32,711 nucleotides of DNA from Verrucomicrobiota bacterium (GCA_003219215.1 QHPY01000169.1:1-32711), one strand, 5' to 3'. Positions 14,919 to 23,329 are shown, numbered from the stretch's first letter. The notes: generated by a model not told the origin, from the sequence alone. Numbers and translations are program-made.

Positions 14919-15590
14919 ATGGCAGGGATGCCGTTTATCACATTCGAAGGCTCGGAGGGTTGCGGAAAATCGACCCAGGTGCAATTGCTGGCCACGCATC
15001 TCAAGATATTGGGAGTTCCCTTTCTGGTCACTCGCGAACCAGGTGGAACTGCGATTGGCGAATCGATCCGCGAACTGTTGCAATTCGCGCCGCAGAGCGT
15101 GGGGATGACCCCGGAAACTGAGCTGCTTCTTTTTGAAGCGAGTCGCAGCCAGCTCGTTCGGGAAGTGATCAAACCTGCGCTGGAACGCGGCGAGTGCGTG
15201 ATTGCTGACCGTTTTTTTGATTCGACCACTGTTTATCAGGGCGCCGCGCGCAAACTGGACCGGAAAGTCGTCAGACAACTGAACGCTTTCGCCGTCGGCG
15301 ATTGTGTTCCCGACATTACATTCTTGCTCGATGTCGATCTAGAAACGGCGCGATCGCGCATGCAGCAGCCGCGCCGTCCAGACCGAATGGAACAGCAAAC
15401 AGTCGAATTTTACGAACAGGTCCGCGACGGTTATCAAGAACTTGCGAAATGGCAGCGAGATCGAATTGTGGTGATCAAGGGTTGGCAATCGCCGCACGAT
15501 ATCGAGAAGGAGATTTGGGAAACGCTCGTGAAACGGTTTCCAGAGCTTGCTGCGAAATCGGAAATCGAAAATCGAAAATCTAAAATGTAA
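14919..15590 (+). CDS. tmk: Thymidylate kinase
   Basis: 223 residues from ATG 14919; ATG 14928 is also possible, and upstream TTG codons are not favoured because MPFITFEG is the conserved N-terminus. The P-loop is GSEGCGKST (11-19), followed by the dTMP-binding TREPGGT, the DRF variant of the DR(Y/F) motif (ADRFFDSTTVYQG) and a lid with paired arginines (QQPRRPDRME). The enzyme phosphorylates dTMP to dTDP with ATP. The last eleven residues are encoded by a heptamer tandem repeat (15553-15587) and are probably a non-conserved extension. The stop is two bases before holB, a pairing often seen in bacteria. Confidence 0.95.
   Translation: MAGMPFITFEGSEGCGKSTQVQLLATHLKILGVPFLVTREPGGTAIGESIRELLQFAPQSVGMTPETELLLFEASRSQLVREVIKPALERGECVIADRFFDSTTVYQGAARKLDRKVVRQLNAFAVGDCVPDITFLLDVDLETARSRMQQPRRPDRMEQQTVEFYEQVRDGYQELAKWQRDRIVVIKGWQSPHDIEKEIWETLVKRFPELAAKSEIENRKSKM
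15553..15587 (+). repeat. Heptamer tandem repeat inside the tmk 3-prime end (5 units)
   Basis: Five 7-base units, consensus GAAAATC with drift (first unit CGAAATC, last TAAAATG), directly abut the TAA stop of tmk. Because the period is not a multiple of three, the units are translated in shifting frames to give the tail SEIENRKSKM. Confidence 0.7.
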
Positions 15591-15592
15591 CG

Positions 15593-16564
15593 ATGGCTTT
15601 CACTCGCAAAGCAGCGATTGGACTTTTGCGACGCGCGCATAATCAGAAGCGTTTGGGCCACGCCTATTTAATCTCAGGGCCGGCCGGGAGCGGCAAACGA
15701 GAAGTGGCAGCAGAATTGGCAAGCACCGTCAACGGGACAGATGCCGGTGATGTTTTTTCATCAAAGGCGCGCGAGATTTTTGTGGCCGAGCCGGAATCCA
15801 AATCGAGAAGAATTCTGATCGAGCAGATTCGCGAGTTAGAGCACGGCCTTCAGATGCGCGCCAGCGATGGCCGGCGAAAGGTGGCAATCATTGCCGAAGC
15901 GGATCGTTTGCAACCGCAAGCGGCGAATGCGTTTTTAAAAACGCTGGAAGAACCGCCGCGCAATTCGCTGTTGCTTCTTTTGAGTGCGTTACCGGAAGCG
16001 TTGCCGGACACGATTGTGTCGCGTTGCATTTCTATTCCACTGGCGGCGAATGGCGAACAAATCGAAATGCCAGAGCGCGCTGAGTTGATCGACCTGCTCG
16101 GCCAGACTGCGCGCGAAAACAAATGGAGCGTGCAGCAAGCCTATCGGGTCGCACAAGGAATGCAGTCGCTGCTTGGAGAGATCCGTGAACAAATCAAGGC
16201 GCAAACGGCCGAGGCGTTGAAAACTGAGGAAGCGCGTTATCGGAACTCGACCGACGGCGCGTGGCTGGACGATCGCGAAGATTATTACAAGGCGTTGACG
16301 GAGAGTCTCTACATTCAGCGTCGCGCGGCGCTGGTAGAGGTGTTGCTTGAGTTTTGGTCGGATGTTTTGCGAGCGTCTAGCAAAGTCGCCCGGCGCGATT
16401 TGATTGCGGCAAAAAAGGAAACCGCCGCGCTTGCGGAACGCTTCACCGCGCCGGAAGTGCTGCGACGAATCCAGCGTCTGGAAGAATTGCGAGATCACCT
16501 TGGCCGCAATATTCAGGAAGCGCTCGCATTCGAAGCCGCGTTTCTCCAAGTGTTCGGTTCCTGA
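15593..16564 (+). CDS. holB: DNA polymerase III delta-prime subunit
   Basis: 323 residues. Clamp-loader AAA+ domain: Walker A GPAGSGK (29-35), a relaxed Walker B region VAIIAEADRLQPQAANAFLKTLEEPP (97-122), and the SRC motif (143-145) carrying the arginine finger. The C-terminal collar region (about 210-323) is less conserved. Unlike many homologues it has no four-cysteine zinc module after Walker A. As delta-prime it completes the clamp loader that places the beta clamp on DNA. The DnaX-like gamma/tau family is the main alternative, but the length and the degenerate ATP site argue for delta-prime. Its start lies two bases after tmk, implying translational coupling. Confidence 0.88.
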   Translation: MAFTRKAAIGLLRRAHNQKRLGHAYLISGPAGSGKREVAAELASTVNGTDAGDVFSSKAREIFVAEPESKSRRILIEQIRELEHGLQMRASDGRRKVAIIAEADRLQPQAANAFLKTLEEPPRNSLLLLLSALPEALPDTIVSRCISIPLAANGEQIEMPERAELIDLLGQTARENKWSVQQAYRVAQGMQSLLGEIREQIKAQTAEALKTEEARYRNSTDGAWLDDREDYYKALTESLYIQRRAALVEVLLEFWSDVLRASSKVARRDLIAAKKETAALAERFTAPEVLRRIQRLEELRDHLGRNIQEALAFEAAFLQVFGS

Positions 16565-16665
16565 CAGTCCCTCGGATTTTCTCGGAAGAGAAGATTTCCG
16601 AGAACTTGCCGCGACAGAAGTCGTAATACGCTCGTGAAGGGAGATCTGGTCGGGATTATTCAAGC

Positions 16666-16947
16666 GTGAAAGGCCACGAGCGAACTGCAACGAATCTGAA
16701 GAGTGGCTTAGGCGCGGCAATTAGGCGCGAAAGATCCGTTCTTAGCATTTCCCAAGGAGAACTCGCGTCTCGTGCCGGTTTGCATCGGACTTACGTCTCG
16801 GACGTCGAACGCGGAACGCGCAATCCTTCTATTCAAAGCATCGAGAAACTTGCCCGCGCATTGCACGTTTCTGTGGCAACACTTTTCGAACGAGCCGGCA
16901 ACAGTGATGGTACGAGTCGGACTGGCGGACGTAAGATCACTGGCTGA
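16666..16947 (+). CDS. Small XRE-family transcriptional regulator (copy 1)
   Basis: 93 residues from GTG 16666. Residues about 14-75 form a helix-turn-helix of the XRE/Cro type: LSISQGELASRAGLHRTYVSDVERGTRNPS, followed by IEKLARALHVSVATLFE. It contains nothing beyond the DNA-binding domain and short tails. It is strikingly similar to the protein at 18288-18518 (both contain RAGLHRTY, RNPS and SIEKLA at matching places), so the two are paralogues. The start could instead lie a few codons further on, as no ribosome site marks GTG 16666. Targets unknown. Confidence 0.85.
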   Translation: MKGHERTATNLKSGLGAAIRRERSVLSISQGELASRAGLHRTYVSDVERGTRNPSIQSIEKLARALHVSVATLFERAGNSDGTSRTGGRKITG

Positions 16948-17138
16948 CCCGGTAACACAGAAGCGTTCCGCGGCTCACAGTTTTGCGGGACAGATCGGTG
17001 CCGTCCGAGGAAACGCAAGAATCGGGTTCCAGCGTAAAAATGTAACTTGTTAGGGCTGCCGCGGCTCGAATTTCGATTGTACTATTAAGAGCATGTTCCC
17101 CGGAGCGACGCGAACCGATTGGCGCCATGGCTGCATAG

Positions 17139-17155
17139 GATCGACATTGTCGATC
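17139..17155. promoter_or_regulatory. Palindrome upstream of the MEDS-LuxR gene
   Basis: GATCGACA and TGTCGATC flank a single T, a perfect 8-bp inverted repeat 28 bases before the ATG at 17184. It could be an operator for a dimeric regulator such as one of the neighbouring XRE proteins. Its right half is also a copy of the frequent 9-mer GTCGATCTT, so it may just reflect that motif. Confidence 0.35.
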
Positions 17156-17183
17156 TTTGCGTCTCTATTCGCAGAATAAAAGG

Positions 17184-18045
17184 ATGAACCCAGCACTCAC
17201 GGAGAACGGACAGAAGCTGCGAGACACGGGACTGAAAGCAGTCGGTGAAGTTCCCTGGGGCACACATTTCAGCATCTTTTACGAAACGAAACAGGACTTG
17301 CTCGACATTTGTAGTACCTTATTTCAGAGCCGGAGTAGAAAGTAATGAACTTTGCGTCTGCTATGGTGGAAGTTACGAGTTCCACACGATTCCAGAAGCA
17401 AAGCGAAGATTAAGCAAAAAGCTGCCCGAGCTCGACGACTTACTCGAATGCGGCAAAGTCGAAATACTTGCACGCAAAGACTGGTTCGGGGTCGCTGGTA
17501 ACATTAGCATTCACAAGACACTCGACCGCTTTCAGAAGAAACTCGATTACGCGCTGGAGCGCGGCTTTAGCGGGCTTCGATTCCATGGTAGTTCTTCGTG
17601 GCTCAAACTTAGTTTGGGTGAGAGCGGCTTCCGGGATTACGAGCAAAAACTGGATGCCATACTGGCTAATCGGCCGGCGATTTGTGTGTGCACATTTCCG
17701 CTGTTCTTAACGGGAGCCGAACAGATTCTGGATGCGGCGCGTACCCATCAATTCGCGCTGACGGTGCGCCACGGAAAGTGGAAAAAGGTGAAGATTTGCG
17801 ATATGGCCGACGCCGGTAAAGAAGCTTGGAAGGGTAAATTGCAGCAGCTGACTTTTCGACAGCGCGAGGTTTTGCAGTTGCTGGCGGAGGAAAAGAATAC
17901 CAAGGAAATCGCATCGATCATGGGCATCAGCATTAAGACTGTCGAGTCGCACCGGCTGCAGTTGATGCGGCGATTGGGGATCGACAATGTGCCGGGCCTG
18001 GTTCGGTTCGCTATTCGCACCGGGCTGGTCTCGGCCGAAGCCTAA
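17184..18045 (+). pseudogene. MEDS-domain LuxR-type regulator, frameshifted
   Basis: Two overlapping frames join into one protein. The first (ATG 17184) gives EVPWGTHFSIFYETKQDLLD, the start of a MEDS/DcmR sensory domain, then goes astray and stops at 17345. The next frame supplies the continuation VVPYFRAGVESNEL exactly where the domain should resume. One surplus base at about 17307-17310 explains the break. The joined protein (about 286 residues) has a MEDS domain (about 20-200: GFSGLRFHGSSSWL, THQFALTVRHGKW) and a C-terminal LuxR helix-turn-helix (LTFRQREVLQLLAEEKNTKEI ... KTVESHRLQLMRRLG). MEDS domains are thought to sense small carbon compounds or redox signals. It may be a recent pseudogene, a sequencing error, or a frameshifted gene; the intact downstream coding frame argues the damage is young. 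Flanked by the two XRE paralogues. Confidence 0.8.
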
Positions 18046-18109
18046 CGAATCGGCGCACCGACGAGCACGCGTAAGGTTTTCCCTAATAGCGGCTCGCATC
18101 CCACGCGTC

Positions 18110-18141
18110 GAATATGTCCCGTGATAGTTGCGGGGATATTC
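18110..18141. repeat. Imperfect inverted repeat upstream of XRE copy 2
   Basis: GAATATGTCCCG (18110-18121) and CGGGGATATTC (18131-18141) pair with one bulge and a 9-base loop. It lies in the 242-base gap between the LuxR stop and the second XRE gene; a further ATCCCCG at about 18211 could compete with the right arm. It may be an operator or leader hairpin. No other feature is seen in this gap. Confidence 0.3.
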
Positions 18142-18287
18142 AAGGATTTTCCGTATTCCGAAACTATTCGTGAACTTCAATCGCGAAAGATCGTGGTGCG
18201 GAAAATTCGTATCCCCGTGCTTTTGTCGATGATCATTCACTGTCACTCATCGTCTGTGGTGTGTGCAGTTAAGATGGCCGGAAATTC

Positions 18288-18518
18288 ATGGCGACGATTG
18301 ATCTGAAAACCCTTCTTGGGATGGCCATCAAGACGCGGAGAGCCTCGTTAGGTATTTCTCAGGAGGAACTCGCCTATCGAGCCGGGTTGCACCGAACTTA
18401 CATTTCGGATCTGGAGCGCGGGGCTCGAAATCCTTCCGTCGAAAGTATTGAGAAACTTGCGGCCGCATTACAAATTTCAGTCGCAAAACTTTTCGAACAA
18501 GCCGCCGGCAAAGCCTAA
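18288..18518 (+). CDS. Small XRE-family transcriptional regulator (copy 2)
   Basis: 76 residues. It is almost entirely one XRE helix-turn-helix: LGISQEELAYRAGLHRTYISD (22-42), LERGARNPSVESIEKLAAAL and ISVAKLFEQA. It aligns without gaps over about 60 residues with the protein at 16666-16947. ATG 18288 is used; ATG 18321 in the same frame would remove residues upstream of helix one. It has a 242-base upstream gap containing an imperfect inverted repeat and could be autoregulated, which is inference. fabG starts 82 bases downstream on the same strand. Confidence 0.87.
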   Translation: MATIDLKTLLGMAIKTRRASLGISQEELAYRAGLHRTYISDLERGARNPSVESIEKLAAALQISVAKLFEQAAGKA

Positions 18519-18600
18519 CGCCAGACGGCCGGTAAGCTCTGTCTCTGTCATGATGCATTGTTGACAGTTTCAGAGGAGCGCGCAGCGTTGCGGCCTGAGC

Positions 18601-19344
18601 ATGAGATTTGAAAATCAAAGCGCCATTGTCACTGGCGCGGGGCGGGGGATCGGGCATACGATCGCGGTCCGACTGGCAAGCGAAGGCGCGCGCGTCGCGT
18701 GTGTGAGTCGCAGCGAAGACAACGCTAAGCGGACAGCGGATGAGATAAACATCTTGCGCGCGGATTCGGCGAAACATTACGCGGTTGATGTTGCCGATCA
18801 CGCCGCGGTGCAAAAAATCGGCGCGCAGATTCTCGAGGACTTCACCAAAATCGACATTCTTGTGAATAACGCCGGTGTGAGGCGTGATGGACTAGCCATG
18901 CGGATGTCGATCGAAGATTGGGACGCGGTCATCAACACCAATTTGCGCGGCGCCTTCAATTTCACTCAAGCGATTATCCGCGCGATGGTCAAGCAGCGTA
19001 GCGGTCGCATTATCAACATTACTTCGGTGATCGGTTTGATCGGCAATGCAGGCCAAACCAATTACGCTGCCAGCAAAGCCGGGCTGATTGGTTTTACGAA
19101 ATCGCTTGCGCGGGAGCTGGCCAGTCGCAGCATCACCGTCAACGCAATTGCGCCGGGATTCATCACTACTGACATGACCGCGGGATTGTCCGATGAGATT
19201 AAGAAAACGATCCAGTCACAGATTCCGCTCGGCAAGACCGGCACGCCTGAAAATGTCGCGAGCGCAGCTGCATTTCTCGCGTCGGGCGAGGCGAGTTACA
19301 TCACCGGCCAGGTGATCTGTGTGGACGGTGGAATAGTAATGTAG
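18601..19344 (+). CDS. fabG: 3-oxoacyl-[acyl-carrier-protein] reductase
   Basis: 247 residues, the standard FabG length. Short-chain dehydrogenase signatures: cofactor loop TGAGRGIG (11-18), NNAG (89-92), catalytic N114, S142, Y155 and K159 (YAASK). The C-terminal part GFITTDMTAGL and ITGQVICVDGGIVM are typical of FabG. It reduces beta-ketoacyl-ACP with NADPH in fatty-acid elongation. No acpP, fabD or fabF is adjacent, so a related SDR with another substrate is possible. Its TAG stop directly abuts, with no spacer, the stop of the convergent sulfotransferase gene. Confidence 0.88.
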   Translation: MRFENQSAIVTGAGRGIGHTIAVRLASEGARVACVSRSEDNAKRTADEINILRADSAKHYAVDVADHAAVQKIGAQILEDFTKIDILVNNAGVRRDGLAMRMSIEDWDAVINTNLRGAFNFTQAIIRAMVKQRSGRIINITSVIGLIGNAGQTNYAASKAGLIGFTKSLARELASRSITVNAIAPGFITTDMTAGLSDEIKKTIQSQIPLGKTGTPENVASAAAFLASGEASYITGQVICVDGGIVM

Positions 19345-20613
19345 TTACGCAGCGGCTTCCGCGCGTTCTTCCTGCTGGCTCGAGGCTGAAGGCGAAATCC
19401 CGAATCGCTCACAGTACTCCGCAAACCCGTTCATTCCCTCCAATCGGAAGTAGGCTGCGTCGTAGCGATGCACGCCATTCGTTTGCGAGTTCTGTTGCGC
19501 GAGGACGGCATTCATTTGCCTTTCGACTTCCGGTGAAAACGGCCAGCCGAAATGTTCATAAACGTGCCCCGCGGCCGCAATCGGATCCCGGCGAACGTCG
19601 TCGTAACGCAGATCGCAAACACGGTGGGGGAGCAATTGATCACGCGCACGCATGAAAGTCTTCAGCGCCTGTGACCAATAAGTCAGCGCGTCGCGACCGA
19701 TTTGCACTGGATCAACTGCATCACTGAACACCTGGCGCAAGATTGTGACCAGACTTGAAACGGATGCGACTGCTTCAATCGGATCGCGATGGATTTGGAC
19801 GAATCGCGCGTCCGGATAGATCGACAACAACGCGGGCGCGGCGAACATGTGTGCCGGCGCTTTCAGGACCCATCGCTCCGCTGACTGGCGGAACTGCAAA
19901 TGCTGCAAGGAGCGGCGATGAAATTTGTAAGCCGGCCGCAAGTCTTGACTAAAAAACCACGCGCGATACGAGGGCACGTTATACATGGTGTCGAATTGAT
20001 CGCTCATGAAGGTCGGGCTCGTCAGCGAGACGCATTCCTGCGGCAGCTCGGCGCCGGTCGCATGCACGCTTTCGAAGGTTGGCGCCAGCCAGCGCAGGAC
20101 GGCGAGATTTCGGGACGCCTGCTGAATTCGCTGTTGTCGATCTTCCGAACTCGGCGGCGATGGCGACATCACTTCCCACGTTAGCGGCGCGCGATGCGCC
20201 GGATCGGCCGCGAGAAGAATGTGTAACAACGTCGTCCCGCTGCGCGGCAAGCCTACGATGAACAACGGTTCACGGATCGTCTGTTGCGCAATCTCGGGAT
20301 AAATTCGGCGATCGCGCTCAAGGAGAAGGCGATTTCCCAAGATTCGCACGACGTCGCTTCGCAGCGCCATTTTTCCGATCACGTTGAGCCTCGCCTCGCG
20401 ATGACACGATTCCAACAAACGCGAAAGGGGCTCGACAAATTCGCCGCCGCCAAAATCCTCCAGGCCACAACGTCGCTTCGCCTTGTCTATTAATTCGGCG
20501 GCGGATGGAGCTGTCGATTCTATGCCGATTTTTTCCAGCGCGGTGCCGCATTTGTTGAGCAGCCGAACCGGAAACGGCGCGCGCGTTTGCTCGACGGTAG
20601 TGGGCGCGGGCAT
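19345..20613 (-). CDS. Sulfotransferase-family protein
   Basis: 422 residues from ATG 20613; a TTG twelve codons upstream is the alternative. The PAPS 5-prime-phosphate loop is IVGLPRSGTTLLH (119-131). The 3-prime-phosphate region is RFVQIHRDPIEAVAS in mid-protein (about 260-275). These mark the Sulfotransfer_3 type of PAPS-dependent sulfotransferases. An N-terminal helical domain (about 20-115) precedes the core, as in bacterial homologues that also include tyrosylprotein-type enzymes. The acceptor is unknown. No PAPS-synthesis genes are adjacent. The gene diverges from msrA, whose ATG lies 86 bases away. Confidence 0.88.
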   Translation of the reverse strand: MPAPTTVEQTRAPFPVRLLNKCGTALEKIGIESTAPSAAELIDKAKRRCGLEDFGGGEFVEPLSRLLESCHREARLNVIGKMALRSDVVRILGNRLLLERDRRIYPEIAQQTIREPLFIVGLPRSGTTLLHILLAADPAHRAPLTWEVMSPSPPSSEDRQQRIQQASRNLAVLRWLAPTFESVHATGAELPQECVSLTSPTFMSDQFDTMYNVPSYRAWFFSQDLRPAYKFHRRSLQHLQFRQSAERWVLKAPAHMFAAPALLSIYPDARFVQIHRDPIEAVASVSSLVTILRQVFSDAVDPVQIGRDALTYWSQALKTFMRARDQLLPHRVCDLRYDDVRRDPIAAAGHVYEHFGWPFSPEVERQMNAVLAQQNSQTNGVHRYDAAYFRLEGMNGFAEYCERFGISPSASSQQEERAEAAA

Positions 20614-20699
20614 AACATCGACAATTGCGGCTGGCTGAGCCGAACGCAAGCTTCAACTCCGCTTGTTGCGCAGCGCAGGCAGACGTTCGATCATTTGTT

Positions 20700-21176
20700 A
20701 TGGCGATGGAGAAAGCGACGTTCGGGGCGGGTTGTTTTTGGGGCGTGGAGGAAACCTTCCGCAAACTGAAAGGCGTCGCATCGACGGCCGTCGGGTATGC
20801 GGGCGGGAACAAAGAAAACCCGGGCTACGAAGATGTTTGCAGCGATGAGACCGGACACGCCGAGGTCGTCCAATTGGAATTCGATCCATCGCAAATCAAT
20901 TACGATCAGCTCCTGGATGTTTTTTGGTCGAACCACAATCCGACTACACTGAATCGACAAGGCCCCGATGTGGGGACGCAATATCGCTCGGTGATCTTTT
21001 ATCATTCGCCGGAGCAAAGAGCTGCGGCCGAAATGTCGAAGCGAAAGATTAGCGAAAGTGGGAAATTCAATCGCCCGGTAGTCACCCGGATCGAGCCGGC
21101 GCCTAAATTCTGGCGCGCCGAAGAATATCACCAGCGCTATTTGGAAAAGCGCGGCCAATCGCACTGCGCGATTTAG
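20700..21176 (+). CDS. msrA: Peptide-methionine (S)-S-oxide reductase
   Basis: 158 residues from ATG 20700 ([15 protein letters not shown]); ATG 20706 is equally workable. The catalytic cysteine is C12 in [10 protein letters not shown]. Other family blocks: [30 protein letters not shown] and [11 protein letters not shown]. The C-terminus keeps a cysteine (QSHCAI) that could resolve the sulfenic acid. It repairs methionine-S-sulfoxide in proteins. The open frame extends upstream into the divergent sulfotransferase gene, but homology starts at residue 1 of this call. pgl begins 4 bases downstream, implying cotranscription. Confidence 0.95.
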   Translation: MAMEKATFGAGCFWGVEETFRKLKGVASTAVGYAGGNKENPGYEDVCSDETGHAEVVQLEFDPSQINYDQLLDVFWSNHNPTTLNRQGPDVGTQYRSVIFYHSPEQRAAAEMSKRKISESGKFNRPVVTRIEPAPKFWRAEEYHQRYLEKRGQSHCAI

Positions 21177-21180
21177 GCGG

Positions 21181-21873
21181 ATGGCTGGCGACGTTATTCG
21201 GACGAAGGACTTCGCAGCGGACGCGGCCAACTTCATTGTCGATCTTGCCCACAAGGCGCTGGCAGAGCGGCACGAGTTCCGGATCGCGTTGTCGGGCGGA
21301 AATACGCCGCGGCCAGTTTATTCTGAGGTCGCGCGCATTGGCCGCGATCTGCCGTGGGAGCGCATTTTAATCACGTTCGGGGACGAGCGTTGTGTCCCTC
21401 CGAACGATGCGCAAAGCAACTTTCGCATGGCACGAGAAACCCTGTTTGTTGCGGCAAACGTCCCTGAAAAATCGATCATGCGAATGCGCGGTGAGATCGA
21501 TCCACAAATCGCGGCCCAGCAATATCAGGACGATCTCGATCTTCTGGCCACGCAGCACGGCGAACAAATGTATCGGCACGATCTGATTTTGCTCGGACTT
21601 GGCGATGACGGTCACACCGCCTCACTGTTTCCCGAAAGTGCCGCGCTGAACGAAGCGGCCCAGCGCGTGGTCGCGAACTTCGTTTCGAAACTGAACGCGT
21701 GGCGTCTGACGTTCACATTCCCGCTCATCAATCACGCGCGACACGTTTGCTTTCTGGTGAATGCGACCAAGCAGTCGAAACTCGTCAACCGTGTGATCAA
21801 TGGCGATCCGCAGTTTCCTGCATCGCGAGTGAATCCGACCGCTGGCACCCTGACGTGGATGCTCGGGGAGTAA
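21181..21873 (+). CDS. pgl: 6-phosphogluconolactonase
   Basis: 230 residues of the DevB/SOL type. Motifs: IALSGGNTPRPVY (35-47), ITFGDERCVPPNDAQSNFRMA (64-84) and LLGLGDDGHTASLFP (about 137-151), the last carrying the conserved catalytic histidine. It hydrolyses 6-phosphogluconolactone in the oxidative pentose phosphate pathway. zwf and gnd are not in the window. Its 4-base spacing from msrA suggests both are expressed together, which would fit NADPH supply for methionine sulfoxide repair; that link is inference. Confidence 0.95.
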   Translation: MAGDVIRTKDFAADAANFIVDLAHKALAERHEFRIALSGGNTPRPVYSEVARIGRDLPWERILITFGDERCVPPNDAQSNFRMARETLFVAANVPEKSIMRMRGEIDPQIAAQQYQDDLDLLATQHGEQMYRHDLILLGLGDDGHTASLFPESAALNEAAQRVVANFVSKLNAWRLTFTFPLINHARHVCFLVNATKQSKLVNRVINGDPQFPASRVNPTAGTLTWMLGE

Positions 21874-21886
21874 AGCGCGACCGAAA

Positions 21887-22291
21887 TCAATACTGTTCGC
21901 CTTCGTCCGGAGTGGGCGTTACCCGATCTTCGATCGCCCAGACGTGCAACATGACCGCGCCCCAATAGGGAATCAGCATAAGAATTCCCCATCCGGCGGA
22001 AGCGATCGAGGCTAAAATTGCGAAAGCGATGGCGGTCGGAGTAATGAGAAGCAGAATGATTGCGCCCATTATGCGATGACCTTTGTAGATATGACCGAGC
22101 CCCGGAATGATGCTGAGCAAGATTGCCATCGCATCGCTCGCTTTCGGTTCCGCGGGCTTGGTGGCTTCGCGCGTCCAGTCGCAGTTACGACATGCTTCAG
22201 CATTACTCGGCAGCATCGTGCCGCAATAAGGACACTGCATCATGTCGGCGCTAAACGGCTGCGGTTCGGTTGGGGCGTCCGTGTATTCCAT
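21887..22291 (-). CDS. Zinc-ribbon membrane protein of unknown function
   Basis: 134 residues from ATG 22291. A zinc ribbon at the N-terminus has cysteines C20, C23, C34 and C37 (CPYCGTM ... CRNC). Two or three hydrophobic segments follow (about 52-66, 71-92, 94-122), the first with IIPGLGHIYKGHRIMG, the GxGhxY.G pattern common to TM2-like membrane proteins. Small zinc-ribbon-TM2 proteins of this build are widespread and uncharacterised. The open frame continues upstream to 22504 but without protein-like content. It is convergent with pgl (13 bases between stops) and divergent from the Nif3-like gene (130-base gap). Confidence 0.75.
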   Translation of the reverse strand: MEYTDAPTEPQPFSADMMQCPYCGTMLPSNAEACRNCDWTREATKPAEPKASDAMAILLSIIPGLGHIYKGHRIMGAIILLLITPTAIAFAILASIASAGWGILMLIPYWGAVMLHVWAIEDRVTPTPDEGEQY

Positions 22292-22421
22292 GCGAATCAA
22301 GATCGACCATCGAACGTCACAAGGGCCGCCGGATTCGTCAAGCAACATGAATTGGGAGGGCGTTTTCTCCGAAATGCCTTTCGAGTTGGCGTCTGACACA
22401 GACCCCCTACAATTATTCCAG

Positions 22422-23177
22422 GTGGCCTCGCTGTCCCAGATCGTTAAGTATGGCGATAAATATCTTCGCGTTCGAAAAATCGAAGATTCGCCGAATGCGC
22501 TCAATGGGCTTCAGATCGAAAACTCCGGCAACATCACGAAAATCGGTGCGGCAGTGGATGTTTCGACGCGTGTTCTAACCGCAGCCGCTAAACAACATGT
22601 CGATCTCTTGATCGTGCATCACGGATTATTCTGGCCCGGTTTACAATCAATCGCCGGCGGTTTGCGTCGGCAATTGAAAATCGCGTTCGAAAACGACATC
22701 GCGCTCTACAGCGCACATCTGCCGCTCGACGTCCATCCTGAAGTGGGCAATAACGCGCAGCTCGCGGCGGCGCTAGGATTCAAATCGACGAAACCGTTCT
22801 TAGAAGAAAAGGGGGAGCTGGTTGGATTGCGAGTCAAAGACGCGTTACCGCGGGCCGAAGTCATTCGCAAACTCAGAAGAGTATTGCGCGGCCCAATCAA
22901 GGCGTTCAATTTTGGGCCAAAAGAAACCACCAGGATCGGTATCGTGACCGGCGGCGCTGGGTCGGAAATTTACCGGGTTACGCAAGAGAAGATCGACATG
23001 TTCATCACCGGCGAAGCACCCCATTGGGCGGCGGTGGCGGCGGAAGAGCTCGGAATCAATCTTCTCCTCGGCGGTCACTACGCGACCGAAACCTTTGGCG
23101 TCAAAGCGATGGCCGCGCGTCTTTCGAAGCGGTTCAACGTTCCGTGGGAATTTCTCGATTTTCCAACCGGTTTGTGA
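22422..23177 (+). CDS. Nif3-like dinuclear metal-centre protein (DUF34)
   Basis: 251 residues from GTG 22422; the homologous N-terminus is SLSQIVKYGDKYLRV, so the longer open frame upstream is not used. Conserved metal ligands: H66/H67 in IVHHGLFW, D103 in AHLPLDVHP, and a C-terminal H and E in GGHYATETFGV. NALNGLQIENSG near residue 25 is the family signature. Nif3/YbgI proteins form toroidal hexamers with two metals and are often labelled GTP cyclohydrolase 1 type 2; the true role is unsettled. The segment 22374-22421 just before the start is in-frame and open (an ATG at 22374 exists), a second-choice start. murJ follows after 152 bases. Confidence 0.9.
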   Translation: MASLSQIVKYGDKYLRVRKIEDSPNALNGLQIENSGNITKIGAAVDVSTRVLTAAAKQHVDLLIVHHGLFWPGLQSIAGGLRRQLKIAFENDIALYSAHLPLDVHPEVGNNAQLAAALGFKSTKPFLEEKGELVGLRVKDALPRAEVIRKLRRVLRGPIKAFNFGPKETTRIGIVTGGAGSEIYRVTQEKIDMFITGEAPHWAAVAAEELGINLLLGGHYATETFGVKAMAARLSKRFNVPWEFLDFPTGL

Positions 23178-23329
23178 ATTCGGTTACAGCTCGATTATCG
23201 CGGACTTGATTTGCCGGCCGTACGGTGAAGTTGATTTGCACGCGCCAGCGCCTTTGATGATCAGTCCGCCAAGAGGCGATTCGAAGTTTTCCCTTTCGTA
23301 AATTTGCGGACGTTGTTCTTTGTTCGCCG

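Noticed and set aside
17707-18246. Minus-strand frame opposite the LuxR helix-turn-helix
   Set aside because: The plus strand encodes a clear MEDS-LuxR protein there; the opposite frame has no family features.
18121-18306. Small open frame between LuxR and the second XRE gene
   Set aside because: It overlaps the XRE start and an inverted repeat and has no recognisable protein features.
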